Shown one piece after another: positions 1 through 8,575 of a stretch of 64,000 nt of DNA. This stretch comes from Acetothermia bacterium 64_32 (GTDB lineage: Bacteria > Bipolaricaulota > Bipolaricaulia > Bipolaricaulales > Bipolaricaulaceae), in the NCBI GenBank assembly GCA_001508155.1, contig LGFI01000004.1:48918-112917 (forward strand). Reading direction: 5' to 3'. The position numbers and the translations under genes were made by a program. The notes below the pieces were generated by a model that made no database searches, had not been told where the DNA came from, and saw only the letters and a list, made by a program, of their open reading frames with translations. Position 1 is the first letter of the stretch, and the number at the start of each line of letters is the position of its first letter.

Positions 1-1
1 G

Positions 2-562
2 GATGGGGAGTCCGCTCTATTTTCCATGAACTTGGGCGACACATATAACGTCCCGGCCGAGGTGGCCGAGGTGCGCTACCCCTGGCGGGTGGAGCGTTTC
101 GAGCTCATCCCCGACTCCGGTGGGCCGGGCAAGTTCCGGGGAGGGCTGGGGGTGAGGCGTGACTACCGCATCCTGGGGCACAGGGCCGGCCTCACCGTGA
201 CCACCGACCGGGTGAAGTACACCCCCCCGTGGGGCCTGTTCGGCGGCCGCCCCGGCAAGCCCAGCATCACGGTGGTGTACCGCCAGGGGGGTAAGGAGGA
301 GCGTTGGCGGAAGGTATCGAACCTGCCCCTTGAGCCCGGCGAGGTGGTGAGCTTTCAGACCGGAGGAGGAGGGGGCTACGGCCCTCCTTGGGAACGGGAC
401 CCCCAGGCTGTCCTCCGGGACGTGATAAACGGCTATGTCACCTGCGAGAAGGCCAGGGAGGAGTACGGGGTGGCAGTAGTCGAAACCGAAAACGGCCTTG
501 AGGTGGACCTTAAGACCACCGAAAGGCTGCGTAGGGAGCTCAAAGATGGCGGGGAATCCTAG
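2..562 (+). CDS. Hydantoinase B / oxoprolinase family, C-terminal part (5' end outside window)
   Basis: This is the last ~186 residues of a HyuB-type subunit, which with HyuA performs ATP-dependent opening of hydantoin or oxoproline rings. The reading frame is open from base 2, so the start codon lies upstream of the window; the internal ATG at 26 is not the true start because the text before it fits the family too. Recognisable family signatures are the stretch beginning MNLGDTYNVPAEV, the PDSGGPGKFRGGLG block and the glycine run QTGGGGGYGPP. The stop overlaps the start of the DUF3830 gene. The exact substrate cannot be told from this end. Placement ahead of peptidase and peptide-uptake genes suggests a cyclic amide or imino-acid derivative, which is inference. 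Confidence 0.85.
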   Translation, partial: DGESALFSMNLGDTYNVPAEVAEVRYPWRVERFELIPDSGGPGKFRGGLGVRRDYRILGHRAGLTVTTDRVKYTPPWGLFGGRPGKPSITVVYRQGGKEERWRKVSNLPLEPGEVVSFQTGGGGGYGPPWERDPQAVLRDVINGYVTCEKAREEYGVAVVETENGLEVDLKTTERLRRELKDGGES

Positions 563-989
563 GATCGTCTTCGCCTTCGAGCGGGGCGGGGAGCTTGAAG
601 CTGAGCTCCTTCCGGAGCTGGCACCCGTCACCGTGGCCCGCGTCCTCGGGCTCCTCCCCATCGAGGCCACCCTCTACCACACCCGCTGGTGTGGCCGGGA
701 GATCTACCTCCCGATAAAGAGCGGGCTTGAGATCCCCAGGGAGAACCAAACCGTCCAGACGAACACCGGGGACGTGGTCTATTGGCGGGAATGGGAGAAA
801 AAGGAGCCCTCCGAGGCCATCTCCATCTACTACGGGGCCGAGCTCGTCCGGGACCATCGGGGTTTCTTGCCGGTCAACGTCTTCGCCCGCGTCCCCCAAA
901 GCCAGTGGAAGGCCATCGAGGAGGTGGGGCTGCGGGTCTGGCAGCGGGGGGTGGAAAGGGTCTGGGTGAGGCTGAAGGGGGGATCGTGA
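546..989 (+). CDS. DUF3830 (cyclophilin-like fold) protein
   Basis: 147 residues from ATG 546, which lies inside the end of the hydantoinase gene; an earlier in-frame ATG at 498 would give an unnatural N-terminus. Blocks matching DUF3830 are AFERGGELEAELLPELAP near the start, then LYHTRWCGREIY, and VNVFARV near the end. DUF3830 members have a cyclophilin-like beta barrel and no established reaction. The gene overlaps both neighbours (17 bases upstream, a GTGA overlap downstream), so it is translated with the hydantoinase and M24 peptidase genes. It may be an accessory subunit of the hydantoinase; that is inference from position only. Confidence 0.75.
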   Translation: MAGNPRIVFAFERGGELEAELLPELAPVTVARVLGLLPIEATLYHTRWCGREIYLPIKSGLEIPRENQTVQTNTGDVVYWREWEKKEPSEAISIYYGAELVRDHRGFLPVNVFARVPQSQWKAIEEVGLRVWQRGVERVWVRLKGGS

Positions 990-2083
990 GCCACTTCGAG
1001 GAGCGGCTTTCCAGGGCCCAGGGCCTACTTGTGGCAGAGGGGGTGGGGCTCCTTGTCATCTCCCCCGGGGCGAACATGCGGTATTTAGCTGGGTTCACCG
1101 ACGAGGCCGGGGAGAGGGCCCTTCTTTTCTTCGTGCCGCCGGAGGGGGAGCCGGCCTTCCTTGTGCCAGAGCTCTACGCGGCCCAGGTGGAAAAGCGGGC
1201 GGCCTTCCCCCCTACCCACGTGTGGCGCGACTCCCAGGGCCCACGGGCGGCCCTGGAGGACATCCTGCGCGCCTTCCCCGGGGGGAAGGTGCTGGTGGAC
1301 GACGCCATGCCGGCCAAGGACCTCTTGCTCCTCGAGGAGCTCCTGCCCCAGGCGGCCTTCCGTCCTGCCTCGCCCCTTATGCGTCGGCTGCGCATGAGGA
1401 AGTCCCCTGAGGAGCTCTCGGCCATGCGCCGGGCCGCGGCCATAGCCGACCGGGCCTTCCAGGCCATCTCAGCCCGGCCCCTTTCCGGGCTCACCGAGCT
1501 CGAGGTGGCGAAAGCGTTGGAGGAGGAGATGCTAAAGGCCGGGGCGGAAGGGGCAGCTTTTGAGATCCTGGTCGCCTCAGGGCCGAACAGCGCCCTGCCC
1601 CACCACCGGGCAGGCAGGCGCAGGATAGAGCCGGGGGATGTTGTGATCCTGGACTTCGGCTGCCGGGTGGACGGCTACTGCTCCGACATCACCCGCACCC
1701 TGGTCTTGGGGGAGCCCCCTGCCCGGGTACGGGAGCTCTACGAAGTCATCCTCGCAGCCCAAAGGAAGGCGGTAGAGGCCGTCCGCCCCGGGCTCCCGGC
1801 CCAGGAGGTAGATCGGGCGGCTCGAGGTGTCATTGCCCAGGCCGGCTACGCCGACCACTTCACCCACCGCACCGGACACGGGATCGGTCTGGACGTCCAC
1901 GAGGAGCCCTACATCGTGGAGGGGAACACCCTCCCCTTGGAGGAGGGGATGACCTTCTCGGTGGAGCCGGGGATCTACTTCCCAGGGGAGTTTGGGCTGC
2001 GGGTGGAGGACATCGTGGTGGTGACCGAGGAAGGCGCCGAGAGCTTAAACAATTGCCCCCGCACCCTGCGGTGCGTGGGCTAA
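986..2083 (+). CDS. M24 family Xaa-Pro aminopeptidase / dipeptidase
   Basis: 365 residues from GTG 986, chosen because it sits in a GTGA overlap with the preceding stop and gives the normal family length (~360). The N-terminal half is the creatinase-type domain and the C-terminal half the pita-bread catalytic domain. All five dinuclear-metal ligands are visible: Asp in ILDFG, Asp in YCSDITRT, His in HRTGHGIG, Glu in SVEPG and Glu in LRVEDIVVV. The enzyme should cleave the bond before proline in peptides or dipeptides in the cytoplasm. It lies just upstream of a complete peptide ABC transporter, so it probably processes imported proline-containing peptides. Confidence 0.9.
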   Translation: MSHFEERLSRAQGLLVAEGVGLLVISPGANMRYLAGFTDEAGERALLFFVPPEGEPAFLVPELYAAQVEKRAAFPPTHVWRDSQGPRAALEDILRAFPGGKVLVDDAMPAKDLLLLEELLPQAAFRPASPLMRRLRMRKSPEELSAMRRAAAIADRAFQAISARPLSGLTELEVAKALEEEMLKAGAEGAAFEILVASGPNSALPHHRAGRRRIEPGDVVILDFGCRVDGYCSDITRTLVLGEPPARVRELYEVILAAQRKAVEAVRPGLPAQEVDRAARGVIAQAGYADHFTHRTGHGIGLDVHEEPYIVEGNTLPLEEGMTFSVEPGIYFPGEFGLRVEDIVVVTEEGAESLNNCPRTLRCVG

Positions 2084-2148
2084 GGGGGGTGAGAGCCGAG
2101 AGGACTATGCAAGGGCAGGGAAACATTCAGGTTAAGGAGGTGTAGTAC

Positions 2149-3768
2149 ATGAAAAGGACACTGGTTTTGATGGTATTTGGCCTGCTCCTTTGTGGAGTGG
2201 GGCTGTTTGCGGCGGAGAACGTGGTGGTGATAAACGGCTATCCGGTCATCTGGGCCGACCCGGCGGTGGGCTCAGACTGGTACGACACCGAAGTCCTTTA
2301 CAACCTTTACGATCCCCTAGTTTATCCCACGCCCGAGGGCTCGGTCAGGCCGCATCTTGCCACCTCGTGGGAGGCGGTGGATGGTGACCTGGCGCACTGG
2401 CGGTTCTACCTGAGGCAAGGGGTCAAGTTCCACGACGGCTCTGAGCTCACTGCCGAGGACGTTGCCTTCTCCATGACCCGCTTCATCACCATGGGCAAGG
2501 GGAACTCCGGCCCGTTGGGCAAGGTGACGGCCGAGGTGGTGGACGAGTACACGGTGGACTTCTTCCTGGACAAGCCCAACGCCCTGTTCCCCGAGCTCCT
2601 TGCCCTTTTCTTCCCGGTGAACAAGGAACAGGTCCTGGCCCACATCGGCCCGGGGAGCTACGGGGACATGGGGGATTACGGGGAGGAGTGGCTTTCCACC
2701 CACGATGCCGGCACCGGCCCGTACATGATGGTGAGCCACACCCCTGGCCAGCGCCTGGAGGCGGTCCGCTTCGCGGACTATTTCCTGGGTTGGGATGACC
2801 CCTTCTGGGGGCCGGATGAGGTCCCCATCGAGCGGGCCATCTTCATCATGGAGACCGACTACACCACCCTCATGACCCTGCTCAAGCGGGGTGACCTTGA
2901 CCTGGAGCTGAACGGCGGCTGGACGCTGCCCCAGATGAGGGAGATCCAGAGGACCGAGGGGGTTAGGATCGAGTACATCTGGGGGCAGAACGTGACGGTG
3001 TGGATGAACACCCAAGCACCTCCCACCGACGACGAGCACTTCCGGAAGGCGATCCTCTATGCCTTCGACTACGAGGCCCTGCTTGCCCCCTACGAGCCGT
3101 TCGGCTACACGGAGACGGGGATCGTACCCCCGGACATGCCCGGCTATGTACCGATCGAGCCTCAGCCCAGGAAGCAGGACCTGGACCGGGCACGCCAGGA
3201 GCTGGCCCTCTCCAAGTACGCCGATCAGCTTGGCCAGGTGAAGGTGGTCTTCCACTACTGTGGTGGGCTGGCGTTCGAGGAGGAGGTGGGGCTGCAGCTC
3301 CAGGCGGACCTCGCGAAGCTGGGGATCAAGGTGGAGGTGGTAGGGCCGCCCTGGCCCCAGTACTCGGCGGAGTGCTCCTCTCCGGAGACCACCCCGAATA
3401 TGGTCATATTCCTGTTCGCCCCGCAGGTGGCACCGCCGCTTGACTACTACACCTTCGACATGTACCACCCCGAGGGCCTGGGCTGGATATTCAGCGCCCA
3501 CTGGTACTTCGAGGATCAGGAGGTCCTGCGGCTCCTGGAGGAGACCAGAACCACGGTGGACTTCGAGAGGCGGCTTGAGATCTACAAGCAGCTCCAGCCC
3601 ATGATCGCAGATCACGCCCTGGCGCTCTTCCCCTACTACAAGCCGACCCCGTTTGCCTGTCAGGCCTATGTCGCCGGCCCGAAGGAGAAGATCCCCATGG
3701 TGGGGCCCTCGGAGTCCCTGTACAACTGGCGGATAAACCTGCGGCTCAAGGAAGAGCTCCGAGGTTAG
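2149..3768 (+). CDS. Peptide ABC transporter substrate-binding protein (SBP family 5)
   Basis: 539 residues. A signal peptide (MKRTLVLMVFGLLLCGVGLF) precedes a family-5 oligopeptide/dipeptide-binding fold, with the usual LYNLYDPLVY block and the YTVDFFLDKPNALFP region. There is no lipobox Cys after the signal segment, so it may be anchored by its signal or be periplasmic. A strong ribosome site (AAGGAGGTG at 2134-2142) precedes ATG 2149. It is the first transporter gene of a five-gene set, followed by a hairpin that probably keeps this protein in excess over the membrane parts. The neighbouring Xaa-Pro peptidases suggest peptides as ligand. Confidence 0.9.
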   Translation: MKRTLVLMVFGLLLCGVGLFAAENVVVINGYPVIWADPAVGSDWYDTEVLYNLYDPLVYPTPEGSVRPHLATSWEAVDGDLAHWRFYLRQGVKFHDGSELTAEDVAFSMTRFITMGKGNSGPLGKVTAEVVDEYTVDFFLDKPNALFPELLALFFPVNKEQVLAHIGPGSYGDMGDYGEEWLSTHDAGTGPYMMVSHTPGQRLEAVRFADYFLGWDDPFWGPDEVPIERAIFIMETDYTTLMTLLKRGDLDLELNGGWTLPQMREIQRTEGVRIEYIWGQNVTVWMNTQAPPTDDEHFRKAILYAFDYEALLAPYEPFGYTETGIVPPDMPGYVPIEPQPRKQDLDRARQELALSKYADQLGQVKVVFHYCGGLAFEEEVGLQLQADLAKLGIKVEVVGPPWPQYSAECSSPETTPNMVIFLFAPQVAPPLDYYTFDMYHPEGLGWIFSAHWYFEDQEVLRLLEETRTTVDFERRLEIYKQLQPMIADHALALFPYYKPTPFACQAYVAGPKEKIPMVGPSESLYNWRINLRLKEELRG

Positions 3769-3772
3769 GCAA

Positions 3773-3814
3773 AAAGGGAGGGGGAAGCCATTTCCCCCTC
3801 CCTTTGATCTTTTT
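3773..3814 (+). terminator. Intrinsic terminator / attenuator after binding-protein gene
   Basis: A long near-perfect dyad (AAGGGAGGGGGAA, short loop, TTCCCCCTCCCTT) is followed by GATCTTTTT. It sits between the binding-protein stop and the first permease start, where partial termination would lower permease expression relative to the binding protein. Confidence 0.8.
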
Positions 3815-3832
3815 AGGCTAGGAGGGATAGCG

Positions 3833-4852
3833 GTGGGAGCCTACATCGTAAAACGGCTCTTGCAGTCGATCCTGGTACTTTTCGGGCTTTCCCTCTTGAT
3901 CTTCTTCATAGCCCGGGTGGTGCCGGGGGATCCGGCCCGGGCCGCACTGGGGAACCTGGCCACCGAGGAGCAGGTGGAGCGCCTCCGGGCCGAGATGCAC
4001 CTGGACAAGCCCTTCTTCGTCCAGTATTACTACTGGCTGATCTCGGTCCTGCACGGGGATCTGGGGAAATCCCTTTACACCCAGCGGCCGGTTACCCAAG
4101 ACCTGGTGCAGTTCCTGCCAGCCACCTTGGAGCTGATGCTGTTTGCCACCCTCATCTCCCTGGTGGTAGGGCAGACCATGGGGGTGTTGTCAGGCTATTT
4201 CAGAAACTCTTGGTTCGATGGGCTTTTCCGGGTGATCTCCTATGCTGGGGTGGCCACCCCTCCTTTTGTGATCGCGATCTTCTTGCTCTTCATCTTCAGC
4301 CAGCTTCTGGGGCTTGCCCCAGGGGTGGGCAGGCTCCCCATCACCATGGCCGAGCCGCCCCGGGTGACCGGGTTCCTCCTGATCGACAGCCTCCTTGCCG
4401 GCAGGCCAGATGTAACCCTGGTCGCCCTAAAACACATGCTCCTTCCGGCCATCAGCCTGGCCATCGCCCACATCGCTCAAGAAGGGCGGATCACCCGCTC
4501 CTCCCTCATCGACGTGCAGCAGAAGGACTACATCCTGGCCCACCAGGTGCACGGCATCCGGCCCACCAAGGTGATTTTCAAGTACCTGCTTAGGCCCTCC
4601 ATCGTCCCCACGGTCACCGTTATGGGAATGGACTTCGCCTTCCTCCTGTCAAACGCTTTCCTTGTGGAGGTGGTTTTCATGTGGCCCGGGTTTTCGCGCT
4701 ATGCAGTGAACGCGATGCTGAGCAAGGACCTCAACGCCATCGTGGCGGTGGTGCTGGTGATCGGGCTCACCGTGGCCCTGGTGAACCTCTTGGTGGACGT
4801 GACCATTGCTTTCCTCGATCCCACCGTGAGGATCAGGAGGAGGGGGGGATGA
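3833..4852 (+). CDS. Peptide ABC transporter permease, DppB-like
   Basis: 339 residues from GTG 3833, preceded by AGGAGG. It starts with YIVKRLLQSILVLFG followed by IARVVPGDPA, the typical N-terminus of DppB/OppB permeases, and has about six membrane segments. The EAA-type cytoplasmic loop for ATPase contact lies around QKDYILAHQVHGI. It forms a heterodimer with the next gene product in the cytoplasmic membrane. Its stop overlaps the next start by ATGA. Confidence 0.92.
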   Translation: MGAYIVKRLLQSILVLFGLSLLIFFIARVVPGDPARAALGNLATEEQVERLRAEMHLDKPFFVQYYYWLISVLHGDLGKSLYTQRPVTQDLVQFLPATLELMLFATLISLVVGQTMGVLSGYFRNSWFDGLFRVISYAGVATPPFVIAIFLLFIFSQLLGLAPGVGRLPITMAEPPRVTGFLLIDSLLAGRPDVTLVALKHMLLPAISLAIAHIAQEGRITRSSLIDVQQKDYILAHQVHGIRPTKVIFKYLLRPSIVPTVTVMGMDFAFLLSNAFLVEVVFMWPGFSRYAVNAMLSKDLNAIVAVVLVIGLTVALVNLLVDVTIAFLDPTVRIRRRGG

Positions 4853-5742
4853 GCAGCCGGAAAGAAGCAGCCCTTGCAGTGTGGCAGGCCCGTTGGAAGG
4901 GGCTTTCCCGGGGCTGGTACAGGTATTCCCGCAACCCCCTGCACGTGGTGGGGCTGGTGGTGCTGCTCTTGATCGGCCTGGCCGCCGGCCTGGCCCCTTA
5001 CATCACGCCTTATCCTGAGCACGCCGGGCCCTACACCAACTTCCGGGAAGCCGGCCTCCCCCCCAGCAAGGCCCACTGGTTCGGCACCGATCGGGTGGGG
5101 AGGGATGTGTTCACCCGGGTGATATTCGGCTACCGGTTCTCCCTGCTTTTGGGGATAGTGGTGCTCTCGATTTCCGTGCCGATCGGGGTCTTGTTTGGTC
5201 TCATCGCCGGCTACAAACGCGGCTCCTGGATCGAGACGGTGCTCATGCGGGTGACGGACATCTTCCTCTCGGTGCCGCCTTTGGTCCTGGCCATGGCGGT
5301 GGCGGCCATGCTCACCCCGAACCTGTTCAACGCGATGCTGGCGATCTCGATTTCCTGGTGGCCCTGGTACAGCCGGCTGATCTACGGGATGACGGTTTCC
5401 TTGAGGGAACAGTACTTTGTGCGGGAGCTTGAGCTGACCGGGGCGGGGAAGCTCCAGATCCTGCTCCGGGAGATCCTGCCCAACTGTTTGGGGCCGCTTC
5501 TAACCAAGGTCACCCTGGACATGGGTTTTGCCATCCTCATGGGGGCCACCCTGAGCTTCGTGGGCTTGGGGGCCCAGCCCCCCACCCCGGGCCTGGGGAC
5601 CATGGTGGCCGAGGGGGCCAAGCGCCTGCCCGCCGAGTGGTGGAGCACCATCTTCCCAGCGCTGGCCATTGTGGTGGTGATCTTGGCCTTCAACCTGGTG
5701 GGGGATGGCCTGCGGGACGTGTTCGCCGAGGAAGAAGTGTGA
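4849..5742 (+). CDS. Peptide ABC transporter permease, DppC-like
   Basis: 297 residues from ATG 4849, which overlaps the dppB-like stop (ATGA); longer versions upstream are in the wrong frame for the family. The protein has the DppC hallmark HWFGTDRVGRDVFTRVIFG after the first membrane helix, an EAA loop (VRELELTGAGKLQILLREILPN) and a C-terminal FNLVGDGLRD ending shared by the family. It pairs with the preceding permease. Its stop TGA shares its last base with the next start (TGATG). Confidence 0.92.
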   Translation: MSSRKEAALAVWQARWKGLSRGWYRYSRNPLHVVGLVVLLLIGLAAGLAPYITPYPEHAGPYTNFREAGLPPSKAHWFGTDRVGRDVFTRVIFGYRFSLLLGIVVLSISVPIGVLFGLIAGYKRGSWIETVLMRVTDIFLSVPPLVLAMAVAAMLTPNLFNAMLAISISWWPWYSRLIYGMTVSLREQYFVRELELTGAGKLQILLREILPNCLGPLLTKVTLDMGFAILMGATLSFVGLGAQPPTPGLGTMVAEGAKRLPAEWWSTIFPALAIVVVILAFNLVGDGLRDVFAEEEV

Positions 5743-6734
5743 TGGAAAGGAATATGGAGTCGCTGGTCCAGGTGAAGGGGCTGTCCGTGGGCTTTCGCGT
5801 GTTCGAGGGCCTGCTTAGAGTGCTGGACGGGATCTCCCTCCGGATCGGACAGGGGGAGAGGGTGGGCCTGGTGGGGGAGACCGGCTGCGGCAAGACCACC
5901 ACGGTGAAGTCCATCCTCAAGGTACTTCCCCAACCCCCGGCGGTGATCTTCGGGGGCGAGGTGCTCTTCCGGGGTAAGGACGTCTTAAGGATGGGCCGGC
6001 GGGCGGTACACCAGCTCCGCCGGAGCTCGGTGGCCGCCATCTTCCAAGACCCGTTGCAGGCCCTGAACCCGGTGTTCACCGTGGGAACGCAGCTTTCCGA
6101 TATCGTGCGGGACTGGGCGGCGGGAACAGGGAAGAGGCTTTCGAAGAAGGAGATATTCCGAAGGTGCGTGGAGGCCCTGGCCCAGACCGGAATGCCGGAT
6201 CCGGAGAGGATCATGACCTGCTACCCCATCCAGCTCTCCGGGGGGATGCGCCAGCGGGTCTGCATCGCCGAGGCACTTGTCCGCCCGGTGGAACTGCTTC
6301 TGGCGGATGAGCCCACCACCAACCTCGATGTGACCATCCAAGACCAGATCCTGAGAAAGCTGGACGAGCTGGTGGAGGAAAAGGGGATGTCCATCCTGCT
6401 CATCACCCACTCCCTGGGGGTGGTGATGGACCTCACCGAACGGGTGTACATCATGTACGCCGGCACCATAGTGGAGGAGGGTAAAACTGAGGAACTCTTC
6501 ACAAACCCAAAGCACCCTTATACCCAAGGGCTACTCAAGAGCATCCCCAAGCTCACGGGGGAAGGGATCAGTCAAGGTATCCCAGGGCGGATCCCAAACT
6601 ACTTGCATCCCCCCTCCGGCTGTCGGTTCCATCCCAGGTGTGAACACGTGATGCCCATATGCACACAGCAGAAGCCACCCCTCACCGAATCCGAGGGGGT
6701 GGCCTGTCACCTTTACCGGGGTGATGTGAGATGA
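5742..6734 (+). CDS. Peptide ABC transporter ATPase, DppD-like
   Basis: 330 residues from ATG 5742 (TGATG coupling to the permease stop). Walker A is GETGCGKTT, the signature is LSGGMRQRV and Walker B is LLLADEPTT. The C-terminal oligopeptide-ATPase tail ([12 protein letters not shown] followed by C-x7 to Cys) carries the cysteines seen in DppD/OppD proteins, some of which bind an Fe-S cluster. It powers uptake together with the next gene product and may also serve the second, ATPase-less permease pair at 11050-12829. Confidence 0.92.
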   Translation: MERNMESLVQVKGLSVGFRVFEGLLRVLDGISLRIGQGERVGLVGETGCGKTTTVKSILKVLPQPPAVIFGGEVLFRGKDVLRMGRRAVHQLRRSSVAAIFQDPLQALNPVFTVGTQLSDIVRDWAAGTGKRLSKKEIFRRCVEALAQTGMPDPERIMTCYPIQLSGGMRQRVCIAEALVRPVELLLADEPTTNLDVTIQDQILRKLDELVEEKGMSILLITHSLGVVMDLTERVYIMYAGTIVEEGKTEELFTNPKHPYTQGLLKSIPKLTGEGISQGIPGRIPNYLHPPSGCRFHPRCEHVMPICTQQKPPLTESEGVACHLYRGDVR

Positions 6735-7699
6735 AGGACGTCGTCCTAGAGGTCGTCGACCTGAAGAAGTATTTCCCCACCAAGCGGGGGACGGTCAAGG
6801 CGGTGGATGGGGTGAGCTTCACCGTCCAGGCGGGTGAGACGTTGGGCCTGGTGGGGGAGTCCGGCTCGGGGAAGACGACCACCGCCCACTGCATCATCGG
6901 CCTTTACCCCCCGACCAGTGGGGAGCTGCGATTCAAGGGGCAGGACATAAGCCGTGGGTTTGAAAGGCGGCCGCTTTCCCTGCGGCGGGAGATCCGCATA
7001 GTTTTCCAGGATCCAGGATCTTCCCTAAACCCCAAGCGCCACGTGGCGCAGATCCTGAGCGTGCCCCTCAAGGTGCACCGGATCGTGGGCCGCGGGGAGC
7101 GGCTTTCCAAGGTGCGCGAGCTCCTGGAGATGGTGGAACTCCCCCCCGACGATTACCTTTACAAGACCCCGCGGGCACTGGGCGGGGGGGAGATGCAGAT
7201 GGTGGCCATCGCCCGGGCTCTTGCCACCTCCCCCTCCTTGGTGGTACTGGACGAGCCCACCTCCGCCCTGGACGTATCCGTGCAGGCCAAGATAATCAGC
7301 CTCCTTTTGCGGCTCCAGTCAGAGCTGGGGCTCACCTACCTTTTCATCACCCACGACCTTTCCCTCATGAGGAACGTGGCCAGCCGGGTGGCGATCATGT
7401 ACCTGGGAAAGCTGGCGGAGATCGCCCCCACCCTGAAGTTCTTCCGCAGCCCTTTACACCCCTATACCAAGATGCTGCTTTCCTCCGTCCCGGTGGTCTC
7501 CCCGGAGGAACGGGCCCTGAAGCCCGAAAAGGTGGTGTCAAGGGGGGAGATCCCAAGCCCAGTGAACGTGCCACCAGGCTGCAGCTTCCATCTGCGCTGC
7601 CCGGAAAAGGGTGAAGCCTGCTCCCAGCTGGACCCCACACTCCAGGAGATAGAAGAAGACCACTTCGTCCGCTGTCTGCAGTTCCAGGGCCCTCCATGA
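6731..7699 (+). CDS. Peptide ABC transporter ATPase, DppF-like
   Basis: 322 residues, starting in an ATGA overlap with the preceding ATPase. Walker [10 protein letters not shown] and Walker [13 protein letters not shown] are canonical. The ABC signature is unusual: ALGGGEMQM where LSGGQ/LSGGE is expected, so the first Ser is replaced by Gly. The C-terminal family tail contains [18 protein letters not shown]. It is the last gene of the operon and ends 7 bases from the convergent DUF1028 gene. The degenerate signature may be tolerated because DppD/DppF act as heterodimers; that is inference. Confidence 0.9.
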   Translation: MKDVVLEVVDLKKYFPTKRGTVKAVDGVSFTVQAGETLGLVGESGSGKTTTAHCIIGLYPPTSGELRFKGQDISRGFERRPLSLRREIRIVFQDPGSSLNPKRHVAQILSVPLKVHRIVGRGERLSKVRELLEMVELPPDDYLYKTPRALGGGEMQMVAIARALATSPSLVVLDEPTSALDVSVQAKIISLLLRLQSELGLTYLFITHDLSLMRNVASRVAIMYLGKLAEIAPTLKFFRSPLHPYTKMLLSSVPVVSPEERALKPEKVVSRGEIPSPVNVPPGCSFHLRCPEKGEACSQLDPTLQEIEEDHFVRCLQFQGPP

Positions 7700-7706
7700 G
7701 GAATGT

Positions 7707-8573
7707 TCATCTTGCCTTCTTGGCCAGGGCCTCCATGTACCGGAGGACGCGCACGTCGAACTTGTTATCCTCCCGTAGGTGCTCCTCCAGATTCTCCATG
7801 TGGCAAAACAGGGAGAGGGCCTGTTTGAACTCTGGGGTTAAACCTCCATCGACCTCCCCTTGCCAGTAGCCCAATTTCCCGAGTAGCCCCTGCAAGGTGG
7901 AGACCAGGGTTTCATCCAGGGGGATTAGGTCGGCTGGCCCGGCCGGGGCAAAGTAAAGCTGGTGGAGTTCAAAGAGCCTTTTAAGTTCCTCTATGGGGCG
8001 GGGATGATCGTCCACCCGTAGGTCGATGTACCGGTCGTTTCGTCCCCCATAGCCTCCCCCTTCCCGGACTACAAGCAAGGCGGCGGACTGCTGTCCACGT
8101 CGGTCGCCGCCGGCGGCTTGGCCTGCCTCCAGGGCCGCAAGCAGCCGCTCGGCCAGACTGCCGGAAACCTTGATGAAGGACTCGGCCATGGCCTCCACCA
8201 CAGCCTGGGAAACCAGGATGTTCCCCTGGCAGGAGAAGCTCTCCCCCACAAGGTGCCCTGCCCAGGGAAGGCAACGCTCCCCGGTGAAGGCGGCAGCACG
8301 GCCGTGGGCATCCACCATCCCCACCTGCCGCAGGGCCCGCTCAGGATCCGCGCTTGTGAGGCGGTCGAGCACATCCTCGGGGGACAACCCCTCGGCCAGG
8401 AGCTTCAGCCCCTCCGGGCCGTAAGCGGTGTTCGAATAAGATTGCGTTGCAATTGCCCCCACCTTGGCCTTGGCCCAAGGCACCACTGCCCCCACCGCGA
8501 GGAACTTGGACTGGACGGCCACCCCAAGCTCCTCCGCCTGGGGGTCACACGCCACGACGGAAAAGGTGCCCAT
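7707..8573 (-). CDS. DUF1028 (Ntn-hydrolase-like) family protein
   Basis: 288 residues. The N-terminal two-thirds has the DUF1028 sequence pattern: TFSVVACDP at the start, LGVAVQSKFLAVGAVVPWAKA, QSYSNTAYGPEGL and FTGERCLPWAGHLVG. The last ~75 residues resemble the small peptidoglycan-binding-like domain often found at the end of this family (LLGKLGYWQGEVDG). DUF1028 proteins share a fold with N-terminal nucleophile hydrolases but have no proven substrate. The start lies 2 bases from the M24 stop, so it ends the minus-strand peptide-use operon. An amide- or peptide-hydrolysing role is inferred from fold and context. Confidence 0.85.
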   Translation of the reverse strand: MGTFSVVACDPQAEELGVAVQSKFLAVGAVVPWAKAKVGAIATQSYSNTAYGPEGLKLLAEGLSPEDVLDRLTSADPERALRQVGMVDAHGRAAAFTGERCLPWAGHLVGESFSCQGNILVSQAVVEAMAESFIKVSGSLAERLLAALEAGQAAGGDRRGQQSAALLVVREGGGYGGRNDRYIDLRVDDHPRPIEELKRLFELHQLYFAPAGPADLIPLDETLVSTLQGLLGKLGYWQGEVDGGLTPEFKQALSLFCHMENLEEHLREDNKFDVRVLRYMEALAKKAR

Positions 8574-8575
8574 GA

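Noticed and set aside
2317..3615. 432-codon minus-strand open frame
   Set aside because: It lies antisense over a clear SBP-5 gene with signal peptide and ribosome site; composition (His/Gly/Val/Leu-rich) is typical of a GC-rich shadow frame.
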